DNA from: Bordetella parapertussis
Lineage (GTDB): Bacteria; Pseudomonadota; Gammaproteobacteria; Burkholderiales; Burkholderiaceae_B
Reading direction: 5' to 3'
DNA length: 18,496 bases
NCBI GenBank assembly: GCA_945911685.1
Contig: CAMEAW010000048.1
Span: 1-18,496 of the forward strand
Shown: in pieces, positions 1-6,582 of the stretch
Layout of the letters: each line of letters opens with the position of its first letter
How positions within the stretch are numbered: position 1 is the first letter of the stretch
The notes under the pieces: generated by a model
Databases searched by the model: none
Seen by the model: the letters and a program-made list of their open reading frames with translations, nothing else
Told to the model about the DNA's origin: nothing
Translations under genes and position numbers: made by a program

Positions 1-14
1 ACACCAGTTGCCAT
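1..14 (-). CDS. Possible 5' end of a divergent gene, cut by the window edge
   Basis: Reading leftward there is an ATG at 14-12, continuing as Met-Ala-Thr-Gly before the window ends. It is preceded by AAGGAAG (complement of 20-26), a good Shine-Dalgarno sequence 5 nt from the ATG. Only four codons are visible, so the product cannot be named. A regulator divergent to dadA (an Lrp/AsnC-type protein in many proteobacteria) would fit the position, but nothing in these codons supports that. The call rests only on the ribosome binding site and the absence of any other gene in the first 357 bases. Confidence 0.3.
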
Positions 15-357
15 TTCAACTTCCTTGATAGATAAATAACGGGCAAAAACGCCCAACGTGCTAGATGGTCAAGGAAGGGATAGACACCACTGATTACCAC
101 TAAGGGCGACCGACTAGGGACAAAAACCGCGTCGCTTGAGAATCTTGCAGACAAAGTGTAGAGGTGAAGCGCCCTAGAGTCAAACACTTAGAGTGGTTTT
201 TTGTCGTTAAATCGCTGAAATTGTGGTTTTCTCTACATTTTGGGTATGAAAGCAACAAAAAAAGTGATTTCTCTAAGAATTCCCTTCAATTTCAAAAAAA
301 AACACTAGGTAACTATCCCTACACTTTCAGTATTGGCTGAACAACAGGGATATTGAA
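15..357. promoter_or_regulatory. Intergenic region upstream of dadA
   Basis: I find no convincing coding frame here. The best sigma70-like candidate on the plus strand is TTGTGG (221-226), 18 bases, TATGAA (245-250), about 108 nt before the dadA start. It is a weak match. A short stem CACT/AGTG near 186-196 is followed by six T (195-203 area) and could be a feeble terminator or leader hairpin. The segment from about 180 to 310 is AT-rich, as expected for a regulatory region. The dadA Shine-Dalgarno AGGGA lies 8 nt before its ATG. Confidence 0.35.
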
Positions 358-1653
358 ATGAAAGTGATCGTTTTAGGTGCCGGCGTGATTGGTACAACCA
401 GTGCGTATTACCTCGCGCGGGCGGGTGCCGAGGTCACTGTCATCGATCGTCAAGGCTGTGCCGCCAACGAAACCAGCTTTGCCAACGCAGGGCAAGTCTC
501 ACCCGGCTACTCAACACCCTGGGCCGCACCGGGCATCCCTTTCAAAGCCTTTAAATGGATGTTCACAAAGCATGCCCCCTTAGCCATCAAGCTCGACGGC
601 AGCCTGTGGCAGCTACGCTGGATGGCGAACATGTTGCGCAACTGCACGGCTAGCCGCTACGAGCTCAATAAAGAACGCATGATGCGTGTGGCTGAGTACA
701 GCCGCCATTGCCTCGACACGTTGCGCGCAGACACGGGGATCCAATACGAACAACGCTGCGGGGGCACCTTGCAGCTGTTTCGTACGCAAGCCCAGATGGA
801 TGCGGTGCAGCGCGACATTAAGGTGTTAGAAGAATGTGGCGTGCCCTATGAACTGCTCGGTGCAGCGCAACTCACTGCAGTTGAGCCCGGCCTTCGACAA
901 GCCCAAGGCATGCTCGCCGGCGGGCTGCGTTTACCAAACGACGAAACCGGCGACTGCCAACTTTTTACCACCCGCTTGGCCAAACTGGCACAAGACATGG
1001 GTGTGCAATTTCAGTTCAACACGCCTGTTGAGCAGTTGCTCGTTGAGGGCGGCCAAATCGCCGGCGTGCGCACTGAGCACGAAGTTCTAAAAGCCGATCG
1101 TTATGTCTTAGCGTTTGGCAGCTACACGCGTGATTTACTCGCGCCGCTAAATATTGCGCCACCTGTTTACCCCGTTAAAGGCTATTCGTTAACAGTGCCC
1201 TTAGTCGATGAATCTCTTGCGCCGCAATCCACCGTGCTTGACGAAACCTACAAAGTTGCCGTTACACGCTTTGACAACAGGATTCGTGTTGGCGGCATGG
1301 CCGAGCTCAGTGGTTTTGATTTAAGCCTAAAACCACAACGACGCGCGACCCTTGAAAAAGTCGTCACTGAGTTGTTTCCGGGTGGCGACGTCAAAAATGC
1401 GACATTTTGGACAGGACTGCGGCCCATGACCCCGGACAGCACACCGATTATTGGCGCTACACCCTTATCCAATCTGTTTTTAAATACGGGTCATGGCACC
1501 CTGGGCTGGACGATGGCCTGCGGCTCTGGCAAGCTGATTGCCGACCTGGTGACAGGCCAGCGCCCTGAAATTAGCACCGATGGCCTGGCGATCAGTCGTT
1601 ATCAAACAACGACTCAGCTGCCTTTGCAACGACCCACTTCGGTGCCTGCTTAG
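358..1653 (+). CDS. dadA: D-amino acid dehydrogenase (DadA), FAD-dependent
   Basis: This enzyme oxidatively deaminates D-amino acids, chiefly D-alanine, to 2-oxo acids and ammonia, passing electrons to the respiratory chain at the inner face of the membrane. The 431 residues match the usual DadA length (432 in E. coli). The N-terminus is a Rossmann dinucleotide fold, with GAGVIG at residues 7-12 and an acidic residue (D30) at the end of the second strand. Other family blocks are the YPVKGYS segment, the [14 protein letters not shown] motif and the C-terminal [14 protein letters not shown] flavin-contact motif. An AGGGA Shine-Dalgarno lies 8 nt before the ATG. alr follows 54 nt downstream on the same strand, giving the classic racemase-dehydrogenase pair for alanine catabolism. 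No truncation or frameshift is visible. Confidence 0.95.
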   Translation: MKVIVLGAGVIGTTSAYYLARAGAEVTVIDRQGCAANETSFANAGQVSPGYSTPWAAPGIPFKAFKWMFTKHAPLAIKLDGSLWQLRWMANMLRNCTASRYELNKERMMRVAEYSRHCLDTLRADTGIQYEQRCGGTLQLFRTQAQMDAVQRDIKVLEECGVPYELLGAAQLTAVEPGLRQAQGMLAGGLRLPNDETGDCQLFTTRLAKLAQDMGVQFQFNTPVEQLLVEGGQIAGVRTEHEVLKADRYVLAFGSYTRDLLAPLNIAPPVYPVKGYSLTVPLVDESLAPQSTVLDETYKVAVTRFDNRIRVGGMAELSGFDLSLKPQRRATLEKVVTELFPGGDVKNATFWTGLRPMTPDSTPIIGATPLSNLFLNTGHGTLGWTMACGSGKLIADLVTGQRPEISTDGLAISRYQTTTQLPLQRPTSVPA

Positions 1654-1668
1654 ATTTCAGAATATATT

Positions 1669-1686
1669 GGGGGATTCATATCCCTC
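1669..1686 (+). promoter_or_regulatory. Hairpin in the dadA-alr intergenic gap
   Basis: The 54-nt gap contains GGGGGAT (1669-1675), loop TCAT, and ATCCCTC (1680-1686), a 7-bp stem with one G-U pair. No T-run follows, so it is not a standard terminator. It lies 21 nt before the alr ATG. No clear Shine-Dalgarno stands in front of that ATG, so the stem could affect alr translation or mRNA processing. Function is inference. Confidence 0.35.
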
Positions 1687-1707
1687 TACATTTATCTCGT
1701 TTAACCG

Positions 1708-2868
1708 ATGACTCGTCCCTCAAAAGCCCTCATTGATCTTGATGCCCTTCGTTCAAACTACCTAACGGCTCGTAGCCTGCATGGCGGCCGAGCATTAGCG
1801 GTCGTCAAAGCCAACGCCTACGGGCACGGCGCCGTACCTTGCGCGCAAGCCTTGGCGGAGATCGCAGACGGCTTTGCAGTAGCCTTTGCCGCCGAAGCCT
1901 TTGAGCTTCGCGAAGCTGGCATCACTAAGCCTATTCTGATACTTGAAGGCTGCTTTGATCCCGACGAACTGCTCGCAGCGCACAAGGCTAACCTCTGGGT
2001 CGTCATCCATCAAGAGTCGCAGTTACGTGCGCTTGAAACAGCGCCCATAGATGCCCACAGCATCCGTGTATGGCTCAAAGTAGATTCGGGCATGCATCGC
2101 GCCGGCTTCGCGCTAGACGACGTTCAAACCGCCTACCAACGCCTCGAAGCCTGCCCCTCGGTGGCTTCGATTACGCTCATGACACACTTTGCCCGTGCGG
2201 ACGAGCCCGACAGCGATGCCACTGCCAAACAGATCGCGGCCTTCCACGAAGCTACCGCTGGTTTACCTGGGGATCGCAGCTTAAGCAACTCGGGCGGTAT
2301 CCTTGCCTGGCCCAGCGCGCGCGGCACCTGGGCCCGGCCTGGCATTTTGCTTTATGGTGCCGATCCGTTGCCAGTGAATCCGGAAATTTCGACAAACGGC
2401 GCTGACTCAATGGCACGTGGTGCAGCTCAGCTGACGCAAAACGCTGACCAACCACTGAACCCAACTTACCAACTCACCCCAGTCATGTCCTTGGTGAGCG
2501 AAGTATTTGCCATCCGCACACTCGAACCCGGTGAAGCTTTAGGCTATGGCGGCACCTTTGTCGCTACAACGCCTGTGCGCGTTGGCTTGGTCGCGATCGG
2601 CTACGCCGACGGCTACCCCAGGGTCGCCCCTACCGGCACCCCGATCGCCGTGGGTGGCGTGCTGACCCGTACGATCGGCCGGGTCTCGATGGACATGCTC
2701 ACCGTTGACCTCACCGATTTGCCCCAGGCAAGCATTGGCAGCCCCGTCGAATGCTGGGGCAAACAAATCGACGTCAACCTCGTTGCCCAACAAGCTGGCA
2801 CGATTTCCTACGAGCTGCTATGCAACGTTAAGCGTGTGCCTAGGGTGTATCTAGACTCAGCGACTTAA
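1708..2868 (+). CDS. alr: Alanine racemase (PLP-dependent), likely catabolic DadX-type role
   Basis: This enzyme interconverts L- and D-alanine in the cytoplasm using pyridoxal phosphate. The PLP lysine is K34 in AVVKANAYGHG, and the opposing catalytic tyrosine is Y280 in EALGYGGTF. The GYADGYPR and GRVSMDM blocks of the C-terminal beta domain are present. At 386 residues it is longer than the usual 355-370. The extra length sits at about residues 219-256, between LLYGADPL and PVMSL. Its position behind dadA suggests it converts L-alanine to D-alanine for DadA, although it could also supply D-alanine to peptidoglycan. No good Shine-Dalgarno precedes the ATG, so translation may depend on coupling or on the upstream hairpin. 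Confidence 0.93.
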   Translation: MTRPSKALIDLDALRSNYLTARSLHGGRALAVVKANAYGHGAVPCAQALAEIADGFAVAFAAEAFELREAGITKPILILEGCFDPDELLAAHKANLWVVIHQESQLRALETAPIDAHSIRVWLKVDSGMHRAGFALDDVQTAYQRLEACPSVASITLMTHFARADEPDSDATAKQIAAFHEATAGLPGDRSLSNSGGILAWPSARGTWARPGILLYGADPLPVNPEISTNGADSMARGAAQLTQNADQPLNPTYQLTPVMSLVSEVFAIRTLEPGEALGYGGTFVATTPVRVGLVAIGYADGYPRVAPTGTPIAVGGVLTRTIGRVSMDMLTVDLTDLPQASIGSPVECWGKQIDVNLVAQQAGTISYELLCNVKRVPRVYLDSAT

Positions 2869-2928
2869 ATGGCTCGCTTAGAGTCCGATAATGGGATAAT
2901 GCGCAAAACCCACTAGACATGATTATTT

Positions 2929-3720
2929 ATGCCGACACTGCAACTTGCCACCTGGAACGTCAATTCATTAAAAGTGCGCTTGCAACAAGTATTAGCCTGG
3001 CTCGAGGCCAACCCAGTCGACGCCTTATGCCTGCAAGAGCTCAAGCTCGATCACGACAAGTTTCCGCTTGAGGCTTTTACGGCCATTGGCTATCACGCAG
3101 GCTGGGCTGGGCAAAAAACCTATAACGGCGTTGCGGTGCTATCGCGCCAACCTGGAGTGGATATCACCCGCAATATTCCGGGCTTTGAAGACCACCAGCA
3201 ACGCGTCTTGGCCACCACCCTGCCCTACGGCGACAGCACGATTCGCGTCATTAGTGCCTACTGCCCTAACGGGCAAGAGGTTGGGAGCGAAAAGTATCTG
3301 TACAAACTTGCTTGGTTTAAAGCCTTTGAGGCTTGGCTGATCACTGAAAAACAACAACATCCCAATATAGCGGTGCTGGGCGATTACAACATCGCGCCCG
3401 TTGATGCTGATGTTCACAATCCCGACAAATGGATTGGGCAGATCTTGGTGTCAGAGCCTGAGCGTGCGGCCTTTCAATCTTTGCTTGGGCTTGGGTTCAC
3501 CGATGCGTTTCGCTTATTCGAGCAGGCACCCAAATCCTTTAGCTGGTGGGATTACCGGATGAACGGCTTTAAGCGTAACGCCGGCATGCGCATTGATCAC
3601 GTCTTGTTATCAGAGTCACTCGTGCCAAGCTGTACCGCCTGCATCATCGACAAAGGGCCACGCGCCCTTGAACAACCGTCAGATCACACGCCCGTGATCG
3701 CCACACTCACCTTTGGGTAA
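2929..3720 (+). CDS. xth: Exodeoxyribonuclease III / AP endonuclease (Xth family)
   Basis: This is a cytoplasmic base-excision-repair enzyme that cleaves 5' of abasic sites and removes nucleotides 3'-to-5' in duplex DNA. The EEP fold is complete over 263 residues, close to E. coli ExoIII (268). Expected active-site residues are visible: N10 (TWNVNS), E37 (QELKL), Y111 (AYCPNG), D152 and N154 (GDYNIAP), D223 (RIDHVLL) and the terminal D252-H253 (SDHTPV). There is no clear Shine-Dalgarno. Two GATAAT hexamers at 2887-2892 and 2895-2900 could be a -10 element giving a short leader, but no good -35 was found. The VOC gene follows after 6 nt, so the two are probably cotranscribed. Confidence 0.94.
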   Translation: MPTLQLATWNVNSLKVRLQQVLAWLEANPVDALCLQELKLDHDKFPLEAFTAIGYHAGWAGQKTYNGVAVLSRQPGVDITRNIPGFEDHQQRVLATTLPYGDSTIRVISAYCPNGQEVGSEKYLYKLAWFKAFEAWLITEKQQHPNIAVLGDYNIAPVDADVHNPDKWIGQILVSEPERAAFQSLLGLGFTDAFRLFEQAPKSFSWWDYRMNGFKRNAGMRIDHVLLSESLVPSCTACIIDKGPRALEQPSDHTPVIATLTFG

Positions 3721-3726
3721 GCGTAC

Positions 3727-4638
3727 ATGACCACAAAAAATCCTCGTTCGCCGCGTGCTGCCGCTCAATCACGCGCTCGCAAGGCCTTGCCGCTCGATCA
3801 TCTAGTCATCAATACGCATTTTGAAATGCATGCGGCATACACGATCTTTGAGCAACTCGGCTTTACTTTAACGCCCCAAGGGCGCCATAGTCTGGGCTCC
3901 ATCAATCACCTCGCGGTGTTTGAGGACGATTACATTGAACTTCTCGGGTTACCAAGTGACGGTGGCCCCTTGCGTGAAGAGGTGCTATCGAGCCCGGTCG
4001 GTATCGACGGGCTCGTTTTTACGACCACGGATGCCGCACAGACGCACCGCACTTTACAGGCTGCGGGCTTAGCCGTGCGACCTGTGCAGGCGTTTTCGCG
4101 GCCTGTTGAGCTTAGTGGCATCGTATCTGACGCTCGCTTCGAAACGGTTCGTTTTGAGCCGGGCCAGTTTAGCGCGGGTCGGCTGTACTACTGCAAACAC
4201 TTCACACCAGAGTTGGTCTGGCGCGCTGAATGGCAAACACACCCCAATGGCGTGAAAAAGGTGGCGGGCTTGCTCATTGTGTGCGAGTCGCCTAAACAAG
4301 AAGCAAAACACTATGTCGCTGCGGCCGGTGGCGTCGCAACACTTGGGGCAAATGGCGAGTATCGCGTGTCTGGCGAACGCTATGCGCTGGTTTTTGTCAC
4401 GGCCGCGCAGTACGCAGAATGCTTTGGTGGCTTAACTTGCGTCAGTGGTCAGCGCGCAAGTTTTTTTGGAGCGATCGCGCTTCAAACGCCGTCATTGAAG
4501 CCATTGCGTCAAGCGCTCAAGCGTATGCAAACGAATGGTTTACACACAGTGACTTGGCGCGAGCAACCCGGGCGTATCGCTGTACAGATTCCAGGATTGA
4601 ATACCTTGCTTGAGTTTATTGAGGCGGACATCACATAA
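3727..4638 (+). CDS. VOC family protein with glyoxalase-like domain
   Basis: This 303-residue protein belongs to the vicinal-oxygen-chelate superfamily, glyoxalase-like type (Pfam Glyoxalase_3-like pattern). The opening block LPLDHLVINT (residues 21-30) carries the first putative metal histidine, H25. It is followed by a GF-TLTPQGRHSLGS-INHLAVF segment and YIELLGLP, the usual strand with the acidic ligand. A basic, disordered-looking N-terminus (about 20 residues, several Arg) precedes the domain. The second half is less conserved to my eye and may be a degenerate repeat of the fold. The substrate cannot be told from sequence; members include dioxygenases, lyases and uncharacterised proteins. 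It lies 6 nt after xth with no strong Shine-Dalgarno, so it may be read by reinitiation. Confidence 0.78.
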   Translation: MTTKNPRSPRAAAQSRARKALPLDHLVINTHFEMHAAYTIFEQLGFTLTPQGRHSLGSINHLAVFEDDYIELLGLPSDGGPLREEVLSSPVGIDGLVFTTTDAAQTHRTLQAAGLAVRPVQAFSRPVELSGIVSDARFETVRFEPGQFSAGRLYYCKHFTPELVWRAEWQTHPNGVKKVAGLLIVCESPKQEAKHYVAAAGGVATLGANGEYRVSGERYALVFVTAAQYAECFGGLTCVSGQRASFFGAIALQTPSLKPLRQALKRMQTNGLHTVTWREQPGRIAVQIPGLNTLLEFIEADIT

Positions 4639-4655
4639 TTTTTAATGCGTAGTTA

Positions 4656-4706
4656 TTTTGAGTTTTGAGTTTTGAGTTTTTGAGTTTTTGAGTTTTAAGT
4701 TTTGAG
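4656..4706 (+). repeat. Heptamer tandem repeat (TTTTGAG)n
   Basis: Seven head-to-tail units fill 51 bases. They are TTTTGAG at 4656, 4663 and 4670; TTTTTGAG at 4677 and 4685 (one extra T each); TTTTAAG at 4693; and TTTTGAG at 4700. The tract begins 18 nt after the VOC stop and ends 48 nt before the GST start. It lies where a GST promoter would be expected. Change in unit number by replication slippage would alter promoter spacing; that is inference. Confidence 0.9.
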
Positions 4707-4754
4707 CGCTCTCGTCGCTTTTAGTTAACGATTTTTTATTTTCAGGATATTTTC

Positions 4755-5375
4755 ATGTTCAAGATTTGGGGTCGTATCACTTCTATTAACGTCCGTAAGG
4801 CCGTTTACACAGCACAAGAACTAGGTCTTGACTTTGAGCGCATCGACGCAGGCGGCGCCTTTGGCGTGGTCAAAACACCTGAATACATTGCACTGAACCC
4901 TAACTCAGTTGTCCCAACGTTGGTTGAAGGCGACTTCGTGCTGTGGGAGTCAAACGTCATCGTGCGCTACTTATGCGCTAAGCACTCGCAGGGCAAACTC
5001 TACCCAACCGACCTGCAAGAACGCTTCAACGCCGAGCGTTGGATGGACTGGCAACAAACCACCTTTGGCCCCGCAGGCCGCGACGCGTTCTGGCAATTAA
5101 TTCGTATCGCTGAACCCGAGCGCGACATGAAAAAAGTCGAAGCGTCAATTGCCTCAACCGAAATCCTGCTTGATCGCCTTGAACAGCATCTCAGCAAAAA
5201 TGTGTTTATCGCAGGTGCCAATATGACAATGGCTGATATCCCACTCACCTGTGAAGTGCATCGCTGGTATGGCTTGCCGATCCCGCACAAATCACGCCCT
5301 CTCATCGAGGCGTGGTACGCAAAAATGTTGGCGCGCCCCGGTGCTAAAAATGTGCTGACCTTGCCTTTGACGTGA
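4755..5375 (+). CDS. Glutathione S-transferase family protein
   Basis: This cytosolic protein probably conjugates or reduces electrophiles with glutathione. Its 206 residues are a normal GST length. The N-terminal thioredoxin-like domain (about 1-80) opens with GRITSINVRK, where S10 (or T9) is the likely glutathione-activating hydroxyl, as in theta-like bacterial GSTs. The cis-proline is P54 in SVVPTL and the gamma-glutamyl contact is E65-S66 in LWESNVIVRYL. The helical C-terminal domain (about 90-200) contains the FIAGANMTMADIPL motif, the N-capping box typical of the fold. A Shine-Dalgarno AGGA lies 8 nt before the ATG. The heptamer repeat lies directly upstream. The exact substrate is unknown. 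Confidence 0.9.
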   Translation: MFKIWGRITSINVRKAVYTAQELGLDFERIDAGGAFGVVKTPEYIALNPNSVVPTLVEGDFVLWESNVIVRYLCAKHSQGKLYPTDLQERFNAERWMDWQQTTFGPAGRDAFWQLIRIAEPERDMKKVEASIASTEILLDRLEQHLSKNVFIAGANMTMADIPLTCEVHRWYGLPIPHKSRPLIEAWYAKMLARPGAKNVLTLPLT

Positions 5376-5415
5376 AGATGAACGGGTAGACACAACCAAG
5401 CGCGGTGGCGCGGCC

Positions 5416-6339
5416 TTACTTTAAATTATTTTGCGCCAGACGCTTAGGCGTTAAGCTCGCAAAATCTTGCGCGTAGCCACCGAGTTTCTTTTTTAGATAA
5501 ATTTTTTGCTCGGGTGTCAGACTATTCAAAACGTCTGCTGTCACTTGCGCCCAGTCTTGTCTCAGTTGCGACTGTTGCGCGGCGAGTGTCGGTTCGCGAT
5601 AATTCTTTAGGCTGTCTAAATACTCTCGCAAGGCGGCTTCAGCCTGGGGGGCGTCTTTACCTCTTTGCTGTTCTAGCAGTTCTAACAAAGCCTTTTGTCT
5701 CAGCGTACGCTCATCACCCCAGCCTGCAAATATTTTTGACCTTCTGTCAGACAACTCAGTGATCTGTTTTTCTTGGCTCTTTGTCAATCCACCCAGCCAA
5801 TCCTCATAACGTTTAAGCGCTCGCTTGTGGTAATTTTTACGGGTCGCTTCGCTATTAGGATTTTTGAGAAACTCATTAAAATAATCTTTATTCTCGCTTT
5901 CGAACTCTGCTTTAAGCCGTAATTGTTGCTTCGGAGTCAAAGTCACTAATGTGCCCGCGAGTTGCAAAGCAGCCCTCTGCCCCAACACTTCAAGTGCTTG
6001 CTCAACCTGTTTTTGAATCGCTAGCACTTCGGCTGCGGTAAACGGTGCCGTATCTTCGACCCTTTGCTGCCAAGCCGCTAGGGTTCGCGTGTAATCAGGC
6101 AACGCCGTCTCGGCATGCCACGCGATAAAGGTCGCAAGCTCTTGATCAAGCGCCACCTTTTGCGCGTCATCCAAACTGAAATAGCCATTTAGGCGATACG
6201 CAAGGTAGCTGGGGGCGTAGTTGTAAGCGATTTGCAATGAACTGCAGCCAGACAACACCAGCACTGCGCAGAGCGCTTGAAAAGCTCTGAGTAGACGCGT
6301 TTCTACAAAGAGTCGCTTTAGCTTGAACAAACATTGCAT
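5416..6339 (-). CDS. DUF6279-type lipoprotein, helical, function unknown
   Basis: This is a predicted lipoprotein of 307 residues. A basic N-terminal stretch and hydrophobic core lead to the lipobox LSGC, with the lipidated cysteine at residue 32. The motif that follows (YNYAPSYLAYRLNGYFSLDDAQ, about 38-59, conserved as Y-N and LDDAQ) is characteristic of the DUF6279 family seen widely in proteobacteria. The rest is predicted long alpha-helix rich in Gln, Glu, Lys and Leu with repeated LTP/LTKxQ helix caps such as LTPKQQ, LTKSQEKQI and LTPEQKIYLKK. The role is unknown; an envelope-associated function is inferred from lipidation. There is no obvious Shine-Dalgarno at this ATG, so the start is a little uncertain, but the signal peptide supports it. 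It converges with the GST gene across a 40-nt gap. Confidence 0.82.
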   Translation of the reverse strand: MQCLFKLKRLFVETRLLRAFQALCAVLVLSGCSSLQIAYNYAPSYLAYRLNGYFSLDDAQKVALDQELATFIAWHAETALPDYTRTLAAWQQRVEDTAPFTAAEVLAIQKQVEQALEVLGQRAALQLAGTLVTLTPKQQLRLKAEFESENKDYFNEFLKNPNSEATRKNYHKRALKRYEDWLGGLTKSQEKQITELSDRRSKIFAGWGDERTLRQKALLELLEQQRGKDAPQAEAALREYLDSLKNYREPTLAAQQSQLRQDWAQVTADVLNSLTPEQKIYLKKKLGGYAQDFASLTPKRLAQNNLK

Positions 6340-6582
6340 CGCTGAACGCCAACGTTAAAAAAATAGAAACTCTGAATAAGCGCTCTTCACTACGAAGAAA
6401 ACGCCTTAGAATTTTCTCGATTTTGGCATACTCACATGACCAAACAAAGCAACCCCTCACGGTCAACACACTTTTTGCACCAAACAACGCCATTTCCTTA
6501 GGGCTTGGCACACTTTCAGCAGCCAACAAAGCCCTCTCCCGCTTGCGCTGCGCAAGTCTTGGTCAAGTCGCTAATGGGGTCA
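6340..6582 (-). other. Gap between the cyclase gene and the lipoprotein gene
   Basis: This 243-nt stretch between two minus-strand genes holds a perfect inverted repeat CTTGCGC-T-GCGCAAG (6542-6556) about 27 nt beyond the cyclase stop. No T-run follows it on the minus strand, so termination there is doubtful. AT-rich sequence around 6355-6430 is the likely place for a promoter of the lipoprotein gene, but I cannot pick a convincing -35/-10 pair. Confidence 0.4.

Noticed and set aside
114..177. Inverted CTAGGG/CCCTAG pair upstream of dadA.
   Set aside because: Six-base arms 52 bases apart are at chance level.
5376..5415. A bidirectional terminator between the converging GST and lipoprotein genes.
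   Set aside because: Only a bulged GC stem (about 5401-5420) is present and neither strand has a U-run next to it.
6167..6529. An alternative minus-strand frame of 120 codons overlapping the lipoprotein start.
   Set aside because: It overlaps a well-supported lipoprotein gene in another frame, has no recognisable domain, and its composition looks like read-through of intergenic sequence.
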